Part shown: positions 54,935-64,000 of the stretch, piece by piece
How positions within the stretch are numbered: the first letter of the stretch is position 1
Layout: the number at the start of each line of letters is the position of its first letter
Assembly (NCBI RefSeq): GCF_000003195.3
Contig: NC_012879.2
Span: forward strand, 37,560,647-37,624,646
Length of the DNA stretch: 64,000 bases
Reading direction: 5' to 3'
Origin: Sorghum bicolor
Lineage: Eukaryota > Streptophyta > Magnoliopsida > Poales > Poaceae
Notes under the pieces: model-generated
The model's input: only the letters and a program-made list of their open reading frames with translations
Told to the model about the DNA's origin: nothing
The model's database searches: none
Translations under genes and position numbers: made by a program

Positions 54935-57900
54935 CTATTTGGGGTCGAGGTCGGTGCTGATCGTCAGCACCTTGCCGTTGGAGTTGTTGGGGTCGAGCGG
55001 GATCTTCTTGGTTCCTTCCGCCGCCTCGAAGCTGCCCGCGTGACGCTTAGGCTCTGGAGCCTCAGCGGCCATGGCCTCGAGCTTTGCAACGAGCTCGGTG
55101 GAGCTCTCGACCGCCTCCCCGTACTCGACGCACTCGACGTCGCACTCGTACGCGTGCTCGAAGGAGGAACTGACAGTGATGACGCCTTTGGGACCAGGCA
55201 TCTTCAGCTTCAAGTATGTGTAGTTAGGTATGGCCATGAACCTGGCGTAGCCCGGGCGCCCGACGATGGCGTGGTACGTGCCTCGGAACCCAACCACCTC
55301 AAAGGTGAGGGTCTCCTTCCTGAAGTTGGCCGCCGTGCCGAAGCAGACCGGTAGGTCGATTCGACCTAGTGGCAGTGCCTTTTTCCCCGGCACGACGCCA
55401 TGGAAACCGCCGGCGCTTGGCTGGAGGCGTCCTCTATCGATGCTGAGGAGATCGAGGGTCTCGAGGTAGATGATGTTGAGGCTGCTGCCACCATCCATCA
55501 GCACTTTCGAGAGTCGGGTGTTGACGATGATGGGGTCGACGACGAGCGGGTAGACGCCTGGGGCGACTACCTTGTCAGGGTGGTCTTCTCGGTCGAAAGT
55601 GATGGGAGTGCTCGACCAGCTAAGGTATTGGGGCACCGCCATTCTTGCTGCAAAGACTTCGCGACGCTCCCTTTTGCGCTGCCTCGTGGTCAACTGAGTC
55701 GAGGGCCCGCCATAGATCATGTAGCAGTCGTGGACGGCGGGGAAGCCGTCGTCATCTTTGTTGTCCTCCTTGCCGCCAGCCTTCTCCTTCTTGGAGTCAT
55801 CACGCGTATCTTTTTTGAACCCCTGACCGTCGAAATGCTTTCTCAGCATACGACAGTCCTTGAGTTTGTGGTTGGCGCCCCCCTTATGGTAAGGGCACGG
55901 CTCCTCCAACATCTTGTCGAAGATGCCTCCCTCCGGAGGGCCTCGCGGCTTCTTTCGATCCATGGCGGCGACGAGGTTGTCACCTGAATCTTCCCGGTGA
56001 AACTGCCGCACTTTCTGCTTCTTCTTATTTTTCTTGAGGCCTCGACTAGAAGTCCCATCTTCATCGACGGGCTGCTTGCCTTTTCTTCCTTCTGAGCTGA
56101 AGAAGGCGCCGACTGCCTCCTCCCCTGCCGCGTAGTTAGCTACTACGTCCATCAGCTCGTCGACGGTCTGAGGTCGATTGCGACCTAATTCCCGCACCAA
56201 GTCTCGACTGGTGGTGCCCGAGACAAACGCCAAGATGATGTCGTGGTCAGGGATGTGCGGCAACTCAGTGCGCTGCTTCGAGAAGCGTCGAGCATACTCC
56301 CGAAGAGTTTCTCCTGACTTCTGCTTGCATTTGCTGAGGTCCCACGAGTTCCCTGGCCGTATGTAGGTCCCTTTGAAGTTACCCTCGAAGACTCTGACCA
56401 GATCAACCCAGTTGTGGATCTGATTGGCAGGGAGTTCCTCGAGCCATCGACGGGCGGTGTCGGAGAGGAAAAGGGGTAGCTGTCTGATGATGGCTCGATC
56501 ATCACCTCGAGCGCCACCTAGCTGACAGGCCAGCCTGAAATCGGCCAGCCACAGCTCTGGCTTGGTCTCTCCATTGTACTTCGCGATGCTGGTTGGGGGT
56601 CGAAATGGATTGGGCAGGGGCGTGCTGCGAATCGCCCTGCTGAACACCCGTGGGCCCGGTGGCTCGGAGGCCACCCGGTCCTCGTCGCTGTCGTATCTCC
56701 CACCGCGATGCGCGCTATAACCACGTTCTTCCGCGTCTCCGTGCCGGCGGCGTCTATTTTCTTTGATGTCGTGCCGCGCGTCGTGTCGACGTTGATTGTC
56801 GGCAGGGAGGATGAGAGCGGTCTTTCTACCTCGAGGGGGAGGTTGTTGATGGACTGACACCTCCTCTTCGTTTAGAGGCTGTTCGTCGCGCTTCTCCGTG
56901 GCAGCTCCTCGCCGTCGAGACGCCGAACTTTCGGCTTGTTGAACCGCTGCCACCTGGAGCAATGTCTGTACTTCATCTCGAATGCGTCGGGCCTGGGAAT
57001 TCGACGGCTCTAGCATGTTACGTAGCAGCATCGTCGCTCCTACTACATTCTGGCCTGCTCGAGGGAAACGGCTGACAGGTTGCTCCGCCTCTGCGTCGCC
57101 GACGATCTGTCGATGTACCTCTCGAGCGCGTCTGCGGACACTTCCGCCCGGCGGGTAAGGCAGGTCTTGTTCGAGGATTTGCTCGAGCAGGACGAGGCGC
57201 TCGCGATCTTCGTCGAGCTTCATCTTGAGCTCCCGCAGCTGCGCGAGCTGCGCAGTTCTATCTTCCTGAGGAAGAGGGTCGAGCCGTCCGTCGTTCCCAG
57301 GCGTCCTGGGGTCTTCTTGCGCTGCGGGGGCTCGACCACCCGCAGCAGCATCCCGTGTCTCGTTGGTGGTTTCTGCCGCCCCGTCGATGTGATAGCATTC
57401 CCTCGTAGGGTCATAGTTGTCTGTCTCTGAGTCGGAGTCTGGTTCGGCGGCGTAGAAACACCCACGTCCTTCCTCCAGCAATCGTTGCCTGACGGAGGTG
57501 ATCGAGTATCGTCCGGGGCCTAGACGACGGAGGCCTCGTACTCGGGAAAGGTCCGGCAGCTCGGACGCCGGCCGCCGTGCTTCAGAGCTATGTGGGAGGA
57601 CCATGGGTCTTTCCACGTACGTCTGGGCGTTTGGGCATATCGTCCTGGCGAGCGACGCCGCGGCGTTGTCCATTCCGAACGGCAGTGCCGCCCTTGGAGA
57701 GAACAACCCGTGTGGAAGTAGCCTAGCTGCGGTGGGGGAGAGGGCGCGAGACGCGTCCCCTCCCGTCGTCGCGCGGTGCTGAGTCGTCGCACTTGTTGCT
57801 CCGTCACATGGTGCTGCCGACTTGTGGCCCACCTCCTGCCTCGCACGAGTTGTTGGTCGTGCTGAAGCAGAAGGGCCGCGGTGGTGCTGTCCGTGCCTCT

Positions 57901-58087
57901 TCTTAGGCGGGGAGGCGTGGTGATGAGGGCGTCTCGGGGCCTTCAACCGTGCTGGCGTAACGCGGGCTCCTCCTGGTCCTTTGACTGAGAGCAAGATCAT
58001 GTCGTAGCCGGAGCCCGTAGACATGAACTCGAGACTCCCAAACCAAATCACCGTGGAGCGCGGAAACGGCGAGGCAAGAGTAGCCAT
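54935..58087 (-). CDS. gag-protease polyprotein of C2, intact
   Basis: I choose ATG 58087 (MATLASPFPRS), about 40 bases after the primer site; the open frame extends further upstream into the LTR but that part is unlikely to be translated. About 1,050 residues. It has a low-complexity Arg/Ala/Pro-rich N-terminal third, the gag core (WLADFRLACQL ... WVDLVRVFEGNF, near 56,560-56,350), a Lys-rich zone, a zinc-knuckle-like CPYHKGG...H...C near 55,890, and the protease site LMDGGSSLN near 55,500. It ends in TAG directly before pol in the same frame. Gag and protease form and mature the particle. It is the best preserved coding region of family 2 in this window. Confidence 0.92.
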   Translation of the reverse strand: MATLASPFPRSTVIWFGSLEFMSTGSGYDMILLSVKGPGGARVTPARLKAPRRPHHHASPPKKRHGQHHRGPSASARPTTRARQEVGHKSAAPCDGATSATTQHRATTGGDASRALSPTAARLLPHGLFSPRAALPFGMDNAAASLARTICPNAQTYVERPMVLPHSSEARRPASELPDLSRVRGLRRLGPGRYSITSVRQRLLEEGRGCFYAAEPDSDSETDNYDPTRECYHIDGAAETTNETRDAAAGGRAPAAQEDPRTPGNDGRLDPLPQEDRTAQLAQLRELKMKLDEDRERLVLLEQILEQDLPYPPGGSVRRRAREVHRQIVGDAEAEQPVSRFPRAGQNVVGATMLLRNMLEPSNSQARRIRDEVQTLLQVAAVQQAESSASRRRGAATEKRDEQPLNEEEVSVHQQPPPRGRKTALILPADNQRRHDARHDIKENRRRRHGDAEERGYSAHRGGRYDSDEDRVASEPPGPRVFSRAIRSTPLPNPFRPPTSIAKYNGETKPELWLADFRLACQLGGARGDDRAIIRQLPLFLSDTARRWLEELPANQIHNWVDLVRVFEGNFKGTYIRPGNSWDLSKCKQKSGETLREYARRFSKQRTELPHIPDHDIILAFVSGTTSRDLVRELGRNRPQTVDELMDVVANYAAGEEAVGAFFSSEGRKGKQPVDEDGTSSRGLKKNKKKQKVRQFHREDSGDNLVAAMDRKKPRGPPEGGIFDKMLEEPCPYHKGGANHKLKDCRMLRKHFDGQGFKKDTRDDSKKEKAGGKEDNKDDDGFPAVHDCYMIYGGPSTQLTTRQRKRERREVFAARMAVPQYLSWSSTPITFDREDHPDKVVAPGVYPLVVDPIIVNTRLSKVLMDGGSSLNIIYLETLDLLSIDRGRLQPSAGGFHGVVPGKKALPLGRIDLPVCFGTAANFRKETLTFEVVGFRGTYHAIVGRPGYARFMAIPNYTYLKLKMPGPKGVITVSSSFEHAYECDVECVEYGEAVESSTELVAKLEAMAAEAPEPKRHAGSFEAAEGTKKIPLDPNNSNGKVLTISTDLDPK

Positions 58088-58125
58088 CCGGAAAGGAGTG
58101 GGAAATCGATGAAAAACACGCAGGA

Positions 58126-58143
58126 CCCCTACCTGGCGCGCCA
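58126..58143 (-). other. Primer-binding site of C2
   Basis: The minus strand reads TGGCGCGCCAGGTAGGGG two bases after the 5' LTR end. TGG start and position fit a tRNA primer site. Confidence 0.75.
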
Positions 58144-58145
58144 AC

Positions 58146-59177
58146 TGTCGGTGTTTTTCCCCCGGGGGGTCACACCAACGAGTAAATTTGTATGCGTGCT
58201 CCCTTTTCCGGATGGTGATGCAAGAAGACACAGAGATTTATCCTGGTTCGGGCAAGAGAAGGCCCTACGTCCAGCGGGGGGAGAGAGTTTGTATTATCTT
58301 GCACCTAAGTGCTTGTACAGGGGCGAATACAAGCGTGGTATGAAGTGTGGAGCTTTACTACGTATGAGCGTGGTCTTGAGTTGTGATGTCCCCCTCTTCT
58401 ATTCCTGAGTCTCTCCTTTTATAGCTCCAAGGAGAGACACAGGGTACATGCGTAGATGTTAGAGTAGGGATCGATAGCCGCATGGAGCGCTGACCTACTC
58501 GAGGCTTCCGTACGGCATGGCCTCGAGCCGTCCCATCTTGATAGCCTGGTGATGATTACGCGTGCTCCTGCGTTCTGCCCTGCCAGTCGCCTTGTGCTGG
58601 TTCTGAGGTCGCATGCTGTGGTATCCGGCGGGGTAGCTGTGGTGTTGTTAGTCGACGCCCAACTTGTCCCTAGGAAGGGACCCGGTTCGGTCGAGGGTCG
58701 GGCGCCGTGTAATATACTGATATCTGGAGCGCTGACCTTGGGTGTCTCGAGGGGGTCCCGATTAGACGTTCCATCCTTGTTTCCTGCGTCCTGACACGCC
58801 CTGGGTCGTTCGGTGGGAAGGCTGCAAAAAGAACGATGGGACAGAAGCTTGTTCCCTATCACGCCTTCCGTGACCCGTGTGTTAGGTGGGGAAGCGTCAG
58901 GTGCATTTAATGCTCCGGCCCGCGTGCGCGCGTCAGGCGGCGGACAGTGTCCTTGCGCCCGACGCCTCTCGGTTCGCTCGAGCCCGCTTCCGTTTTCGAC
59001 GGCAGTCGTCGCTCGAGCCCTGACCGATTCGCTCGACGCTATTTCCGTCTTCGAGGCTTCGACCGTCGATGGCGGCGCATACGTAAGATTAGAGCGTCGA
59101 ATTGAGGGTCTCGACCTTCGTACGGGCAATCTCATAATGCGCATCGCTGAGGGTACCCCTTACCGATACCCTCGACA
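58146..59177 (-). repeat. 5' LTR of element C2 (1,032 bp), with promoter
   Basis: Identical in length to the 3' LTR with three transitions between them by eye. A minus-strand TATA box CTATAAAAGG lies at 58424-58415, about 270 bp from the LTR 3' edge. Flanked on the right by gtagg and CACTA element DNA. Confidence 0.93.
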
Positions 59178-59384
59178 GTAGGTTTCTATGTCCCTAGTAT
59201 GTGACTGTTTCAATGGTTGTGATATTTTTTATTTCCTATTGAAATCTGGTCGATGTCTTGTGTGAAGGTTGACCATTGATAAAACATGGATTGATGATAA
59301 TGCTAGGTAAAAAACAATTACTTTACAAATATTGAAAGTTATATATACATGTCAAATGGTATTTAACCTAAAACTTTCACATAG
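59178..59384 (+). other. CACTA intron sequence resuming after C2
   Basis: AT-rich DNA starting GTAGGTTTCT, which joined to 31113 would be a good 5' splice site, and ending TTTCACATAG before the first transposase exon seen. No coding content. Confidence 0.5.
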
Positions 59385-62300
59385 GCACACCAAGAGATAT
59401 TTGCAAGGAGTGAATGGTTTCTTAGCTTTTGCTTTTAGTAATTCTGCAGTAGGCAGCAAGATATTATGCCCTTGTAGAATGTGTGTGAACTCATTTTGGA
59501 AAGAGGCGAGTGAAGTCCATGAGCACTTAATATGTGATGGGTTTCTAAAAGGATATAGAACATGGAACTTACATGGAGAAGCTAGCTCTTCTATGAATCA
59601 TGGGAATTGTGATGCTACTGAGGTCTTAGAGGATTCTACTGAGGATGATGAAATATCTGATTTGCTTAGAGACTTAGCTGCTGGTCTAGATGATAGAGGA
59701 GATTTTGAAGATGATAGTTCAACTTTGGAGACTTGTCCTGGACTAGCTGCCCTTCAAAAGTTGGTAGCAGAAAATAGCAAAGAGCTATACCCAAATTGCA
59801 AGAAATATACACAACTAAGGTTTCTAATTAGATTGCTCCACATAAAACTCCTTGGTGGATGGTCCGATAGATATATGAACATACTACTAGATCTACTTAA
59901 TGATGCACTCGAGGGTTCAAATCTACCTAGAAACTTCCATTAAGCTAAGAAATTGGTGAAATCTATCGGAGTTGGTTACAAAAGTATCCATGCTTGTCCA
60001 AATGATTGCATTCTCTACTGAAAAGAAAATGTGGATAAAGATGAGTGTCCAAAATGTGAGGTTTCTCGATGGAAATCTAATAGGAAGAGTCTAGATGAGA
60101 GACATGTGTATAAGGTTCCTAAAAAGGTTCTCCGCTACTTTCCTATAAAGAAAACACTCCAAAGGTTATTTCTATCCTCTAAAACAGCAAGTCTAACGAC
60201 ATGGCATGATGAGGACCGAAAAAAGGATGATCTGCTAAGGCATCCTGCAAATTCACCTCTATGGCAGGACTTTGATGAGAGGTATCCAGTATTTTCTGCA
60301 GATAGTCGAAATATCCGTCTAGCATTTGCCATGGATGGGTTTAATCCATTTAGGATGAACAATGTTAGTTATAGTGTTTGGCCTGGTATTTGTATTCCAC
60401 TCAATTTCCCACCTTCCATGTGCATGGAGCAGTCAAATTTCATCCTTTCTTTGCTCATTCCCGGTAAACGTGCCCCAGGCCATGATATGGATGTCTTTTT
60501 ACAGCCACTTGTTTATGATTTGTTAGATATGTTTGAAAATGGAGTTAGAACCTATGATGCTTCAAAGGGTGAGTTCTTCATGTTGAGGGCGGCAGTGTTG
60601 TGGACTATTTCAGATTTCCTAGGTTTAGGTTATGTGTCTGGGTCTACCACATCTAGTGAAGCAGGATGTCCTGATTGCCACCAATTCACATGTTCACTTA
60701 GACTTCGTAATGGTACGAAGACATGCTATATGGATCATCGTAGATTCTTGGATGAAAACCACCCATTTAGGTTTGATGCTGATAAATTTGGTGGTAAAAC
60801 TAAGTTAATGCCAGCACCTACACCACTATCCGAGGAGCAAATTTTGGACTGCACTAAGGAACTTAGTACAAGTTTTGGCAAGGATCCATCTGGGAAGCAA
60901 CCAGGAAAGAAAATAAAGAAGGAAGGGGAGCCCTTAGTCATTTTTAAAAGGAGATATATCTGGTTCAAACATCCATATTGGAAAGATTTGATGCTGTGAC
61001 ATAATTTTGATGTCATGCACATAGGTAAAAATGTGAGTGAAAGCTTAATTAACACATTCCTAGGCACCACTGACAAGTCCAAGGACAATTTGAATTCTCG
61101 TCTAGACCTTCAAGCTCTAGGTATTAGAGGTGATCTTCAGCCTATTGAAGTTGATGACCAACTTTATTTACCACCTGCACCATACACAATGAGTCCGGAT
61201 GAGAAGAAATTATTTTGTCAAATACTAAAAGGCGTCAAGTTTCCTGATGGTTATGCATCTGATATACGACACAACACAATGTTAATGAAAAAAAGGTATT
61301 TGGACTAAAGAGTCATGAGTGCCACATTATTCTTCAACACTTGCTGCCCCTTGCTGTGAGAAAAATAATGCCTGAAATTGTCAGTGCAGGAGTGATTTGT
61401 ATAAGTAACTTTTTCAAGAAACTTTTCTCACCTGTTATTCAAAGAAGTGATATGGATATTCTAGAGGCCAATATAGCTGAAACCTTGAGCCTTCTTGAGG
61501 CTATATTCCCTCCATCATTTTTTGATATGATGGTACACTTGATGGTACATCTTCCTGCTCAAGCAAGAATAGCTGGTCCTGTCCATTTCCGTAGCATGTG
61601 GCCAGTAGAGAGGTAATTTTCATGGTAATATAAATAGTGTTACATATTTAACAAAATTTTATAGCTACTTTTTTATAACATTATCTATTTGCTTTGCCTT
61701 TTATTTTTGCATATAGATATCTAATGAGATTAAAGGGTTTTGTTCATACAAAAAGTCATCCTGAAGGATCAATTATGGAGTGGTCTATGTTTAATGAGTG
61801 CCATACACTTTGTGCCCGCTATCTACATGGTGCAACTCAAGTTGGCTATCAAGTTCTAATCCATGAAGATTGTAGCACAACCCCTTTCTTTCGTACTATT
61901 GGTCGTGGACTGGCTGGAAAGTGCACAATGAGTATAGACCACAAGACATGGCTGCAAGCCCATAGATATGTTTTGTTCAACTATGACAATATAGGACCAT
62001 ACTTGGAGTAAGGCATCTAAATTATTTTTACATTTCACATGATGAATTACTTAATACATTCTAAACTGATAAAATGGTATATACAGCAAGCATTCTCACT
62101 ACCTATCATCAATTGGTGTTCGAAGTAAATGGGACATCAACCGCATGCATCATGAATCATTTCATGAGTGGTTTAGGTTGCATGTATGTAAGAAGAAAAC
62201 TCAGCAAATGTAACTTCAGATGTATTCCATATTTAGATTCATAGAAATTTGTCATAATCACAGGTGGAAGAGATGAGTGAGGAAGCAACGGATGAGGTTA

Positions 62301-62935
62301 AGGTATTGGCGAAGGGGCCAATGATGACTGCACAAAAATATAGTAGCTATACCATAAATGGATTGAAGTTCCACACAAAATCCTATGATGAGGGTAGAGC
62401 TATTCAAAATAGTGGGGTTGTTGTAGTTGCAGAGTCAGCAAGCTTTGAGAGGGGCAACAATGATCAGATTATAATAGGAAAGAAAATCTATTATGGTGTT
62501 ATAAAGGAAATTCTTGAACTGAACTACCATCACAAAGGAAATGTGGTGCTTTTCATGTGTGATTGGGTTGAAAACCGTGTGCAAAATAAATGGGTAAAAA
62601 CTGATCAATTTGGGGCCACAAGTGTCAACTTTAAGCATTTATTCAATACAGGTGAAAAGATATCAGATGAACCTTTCATTCTAGCTTCGCAAGCACTTCA
62701 AGTATACTATGTTCCTGATAAGGTTGATACTGAGTGGGCCGCCACTGTTCAATCAATACCTAATGGTTCATATAATTTGGATAATTTGGAGATTGAACAT
62801 GCCGATAATGATAATGGTCAGGTTATGCCTTCTGTGAATGATCTTAGTGGCAGTGTGACTGTGGATATTATTAATGGGGTTATCCCTTCTATTAGAACCG
62901 ACATAGAGGGTATAATTGTTGACAAAAAAAACTAA
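59385..62935 (+). pseudogene. CACTA transposase (TNP2-like), several lesions
   Basis: A 3' splice site at 59384 precedes a transposase-associated domain (RYLQGVNGF...CPCRMCVN...HLICDGF). TNP2 follows from about 59,745 to 61,310, then a DUF4218 region (about 61,340-62,200) and a DUF4216 region (62,440-62,770). Introns are inferred at 61,614-61,717, 62,010-62,083 and 62,210-62,263. TNP2 is the catalytic transposase that cuts CACTA ends in the nucleus. Nonsense codons in frame are TAA 59941, TGA 60019 and TGA 60997 (the last sits where the family has Arg before HN-DVMHI). A 1-bp shift lies in the A-run at 61,287-61,294. The first exon, if any, lies left of C2. Confidence 0.85.
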
Positions 62936-63052
62936 AAATGGGTCTAGAAAGTAAGTATTATTTAAATTGTATTGCTGCCATAAATTTCCTAATGCTTTCT
63001 TGTGTAAATTAATGATTTATTTGTTTCTTCTTTATCATTTTTAGGAGGAAAA

Positions 63053-64000
63053 ATGGCAAATGCTAGCAGAAACAATACTTGTGCCCCTCTCAATGTGTAC
63101 GAACAGCAGAGGAATGCAAACATTGCAATTGTTGATGCGAAGCTAAAATCTCTTAATATCCCTAGGCTGACAAAAGAGTTGAAGGATCAACCTAAGAAAA
63201 GGAAAAAGGTTCTGTAAGACCTTTGTTGTTAGTGTTTGCATGTTTCATGACAAGTTAATTATGCCATTGTGTGACTTGCAGAGAACTCACACAGTTGTTA
63301 CTGAAACGGAAGCCCATAATTTGCGTCCAAGGCCACCAAGAAATTCAGTTAAGAATGCAACTGAGGATGATGAAGATCTGGATTGTGAACCAACTAGGGA
63401 CTTTTTATGTCCCAATGAAGGTATTAAAGACTATCTTTTGTTATATCTTCTAGAAAAATAATATCTTACCATTCTAGTCTTTTCTTGTTATAGATGTTCC
63501 ACGCAAAGAAAGGGGAGGGAGGGGTATCACTAGAGTGGAAGAAGTATTTGCAAGGACACCTGATATGGCAAAAGTGAAAGTGGATCTTAATGAATTTGAT
63601 CAGCCTGTAGGGTCACGTGCTAGGGAGCTTGCTAGTGTTATTGGTTGTTTGGTGAGGAAGATATCAGTTCAGTGCTCTGATTGGAGGCTTGTTGATATTA
63701 AAAAGAAGGATGCACTTTGGAAAGAAATAAAGGTAATTTATGGTGTTACGCATTCAGTTTTCAGCTATAATCTTAACTTCGTGTTATCTGCTAGAAAACT
63801 GTAGTTGGTGTAAAAAAATAAGTGTTCTCTTTGTACAAAACCATGCTGTTTTGAAACTTCAGTGACCTATATTGAAACTAACTATGTATTTTCCCAAGGA
63901 AAAATCAGGCTAAATATGATATTCATGCTGATGGGAAGCATTGGGTTTTAAAAACTGCTGGATATAAATGGAAGGACTTTAAGGCAACTTTGAAGAAAAT
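63053..64000 (+). CDS. Second CACTA gene, En/Spm Transposase_24-like, cut by window end
   Basis: ATG 63053 (MANASRNNTCAPLNVYEQQ) begins an exon ending near 63,210. Further exon candidates are about 63,282-63,420 and 63,494-63,732, the last with the block FDQPVGSRARELASVIGCLVR ... DWRLVDIKKKDALW. Another runs from 63,899 to the window end (YDIHADGKHWVLKTAG). The third and fourth exon candidates resemble the plant En/Spm Transposase_24 family, in which the protein is thought to bind the transposon ends. The order after TNP2 is normal for CACTA elements. The exon joint at 63,732/63,899 does not keep the frame as I place it, so this copy may be damaged or the splice site is elsewhere. Confidence 0.6.

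Larger units (their letters stand above)
31119..59177 (-). mobile_element. Element C2: Ty3/Gypsy Tat-lineage retrotransposon with antisense Transposase_28 gene
   Basis: Both LTRs are 1,032 bp, differing at only three sites by eye, with a perfect target duplication gtagg (31114-31118, 59178-59182). In its own direction (minus) the order is 5' LTR, primer site, gag-protease, pol, antisense multi-exon gene, polypurine tract, 3' LTR. It is a younger relative of C1. Element E (13.9 kb) is inserted in the antisense gene, so C2 without E is about 14.2 kb. C2 itself lies in the CACTA element F. Confidence 0.95.
29112..64000 (+). mobile_element. Element F: CACTA (En/Spm) DNA transposon, left end to beyond the window
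   Basis: The left terminus CACTATACCACAACAAAAG starts at 29112 with trinucleotide tca before it. Subterminal repeats, a GC-rich leader and a 22-bp minisatellite follow. The transposase (TNP2-like) and a second En/Spm-type gene lie at 59385-64000 in the orientation expected for this left end. The 28-kb element C2 is inserted between leader and transposase. The right terminus and the 3-bp duplication partner are outside the window, so the call rests on terminus plus coding content. Confidence 0.85.

Noticed and set aside
1..64000. Host genes, tRNA, rRNA or riboswitches
   Set aside because: Every coding stretch with recognisable domains belongs to a transposable element; no cloverleaf or rRNA sequence was seen.

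Overview
This window is plant nuclear DNA, most likely from a grass (Poaceae). It is a gene-poor block made almost entirely of nested transposable elements, and I see no ordinary host gene. The grass assignment is inference: it rests on the element types (dual-RNase-H Tat-lineage Ty3/Gypsy elements carrying antisense host-derived genes, a Tekay/Del-like element with very long LTRs, and a CACTA/En-Spm transposon) and on the intron-containing, GC-rich coding style.

Layout, oldest layer first. C1 is a minus-strand Ty3/Gypsy element surviving as three pieces: 1823-2196 (RT), 14581-15928 (start of RT, protease) and 28338-29111 (gag). It was split by three plus-strand insertions of one Tat family: D (1-1822, 3' end only), A (2197-14580, 720-bp LTRs, target duplication agcca/agccc) and B (15929-28337, 696-bp LTRs, perfect duplication gcgtc). 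A CACTA transposon, F, starts at 29112 inside C1 gag and runs out of the window. Its TNP2 transposase (59385-62935) and a second Transposase_24-like gene (63053 onward) lie at the right. C2, a second and younger copy of the C1 family (31119-59177, minus strand, 1032-bp LTRs, duplication gtagg), sits inside F. Inside C2 sits E (33020-46896, 5114-bp LTRs, duplication gcgcc), a large-LTR element of Tekay/Del type with almost no coding capacity. The deepest nesting is C1 > F > C2 > E.

Gene organisation. Family 1 (A, B, D) has gag-protease and pol on the plus strand and, between pol and the 3' LTR, a multi-exon plant-mobile-domain (PMD) gene on the opposite strand. Family 2 (C1, C2) has the same plan in C2, with a different antisense gene of the 'putative gypsy type transposon' (Transposase_28) family. 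In all four complete 5' ends the antisense gene has its own TATA box about 140 bp upstream of the ATG, close to the 3' LTR.

The most unusual signal is a family-specific DNA word. Family 1 is filled with GCCGAT/ATCGGC on both strands and in coding and non-coding DNA alike, often as inverted pairs with fixed spacing (20, 7 or 22 bp). Five copies of a 9-20-9 palindrome lie upstream of the antisense promoter, and one of them carries a compensatory change. Family 2 is enriched instead for TCGA/CTCGAG. I propose, as inference only, that each family pairs a captured antisense regulator gene with its own dispersed binding word, comparable in logic to the VANC/VANDAL anti-silencing system of Arabidopsis.
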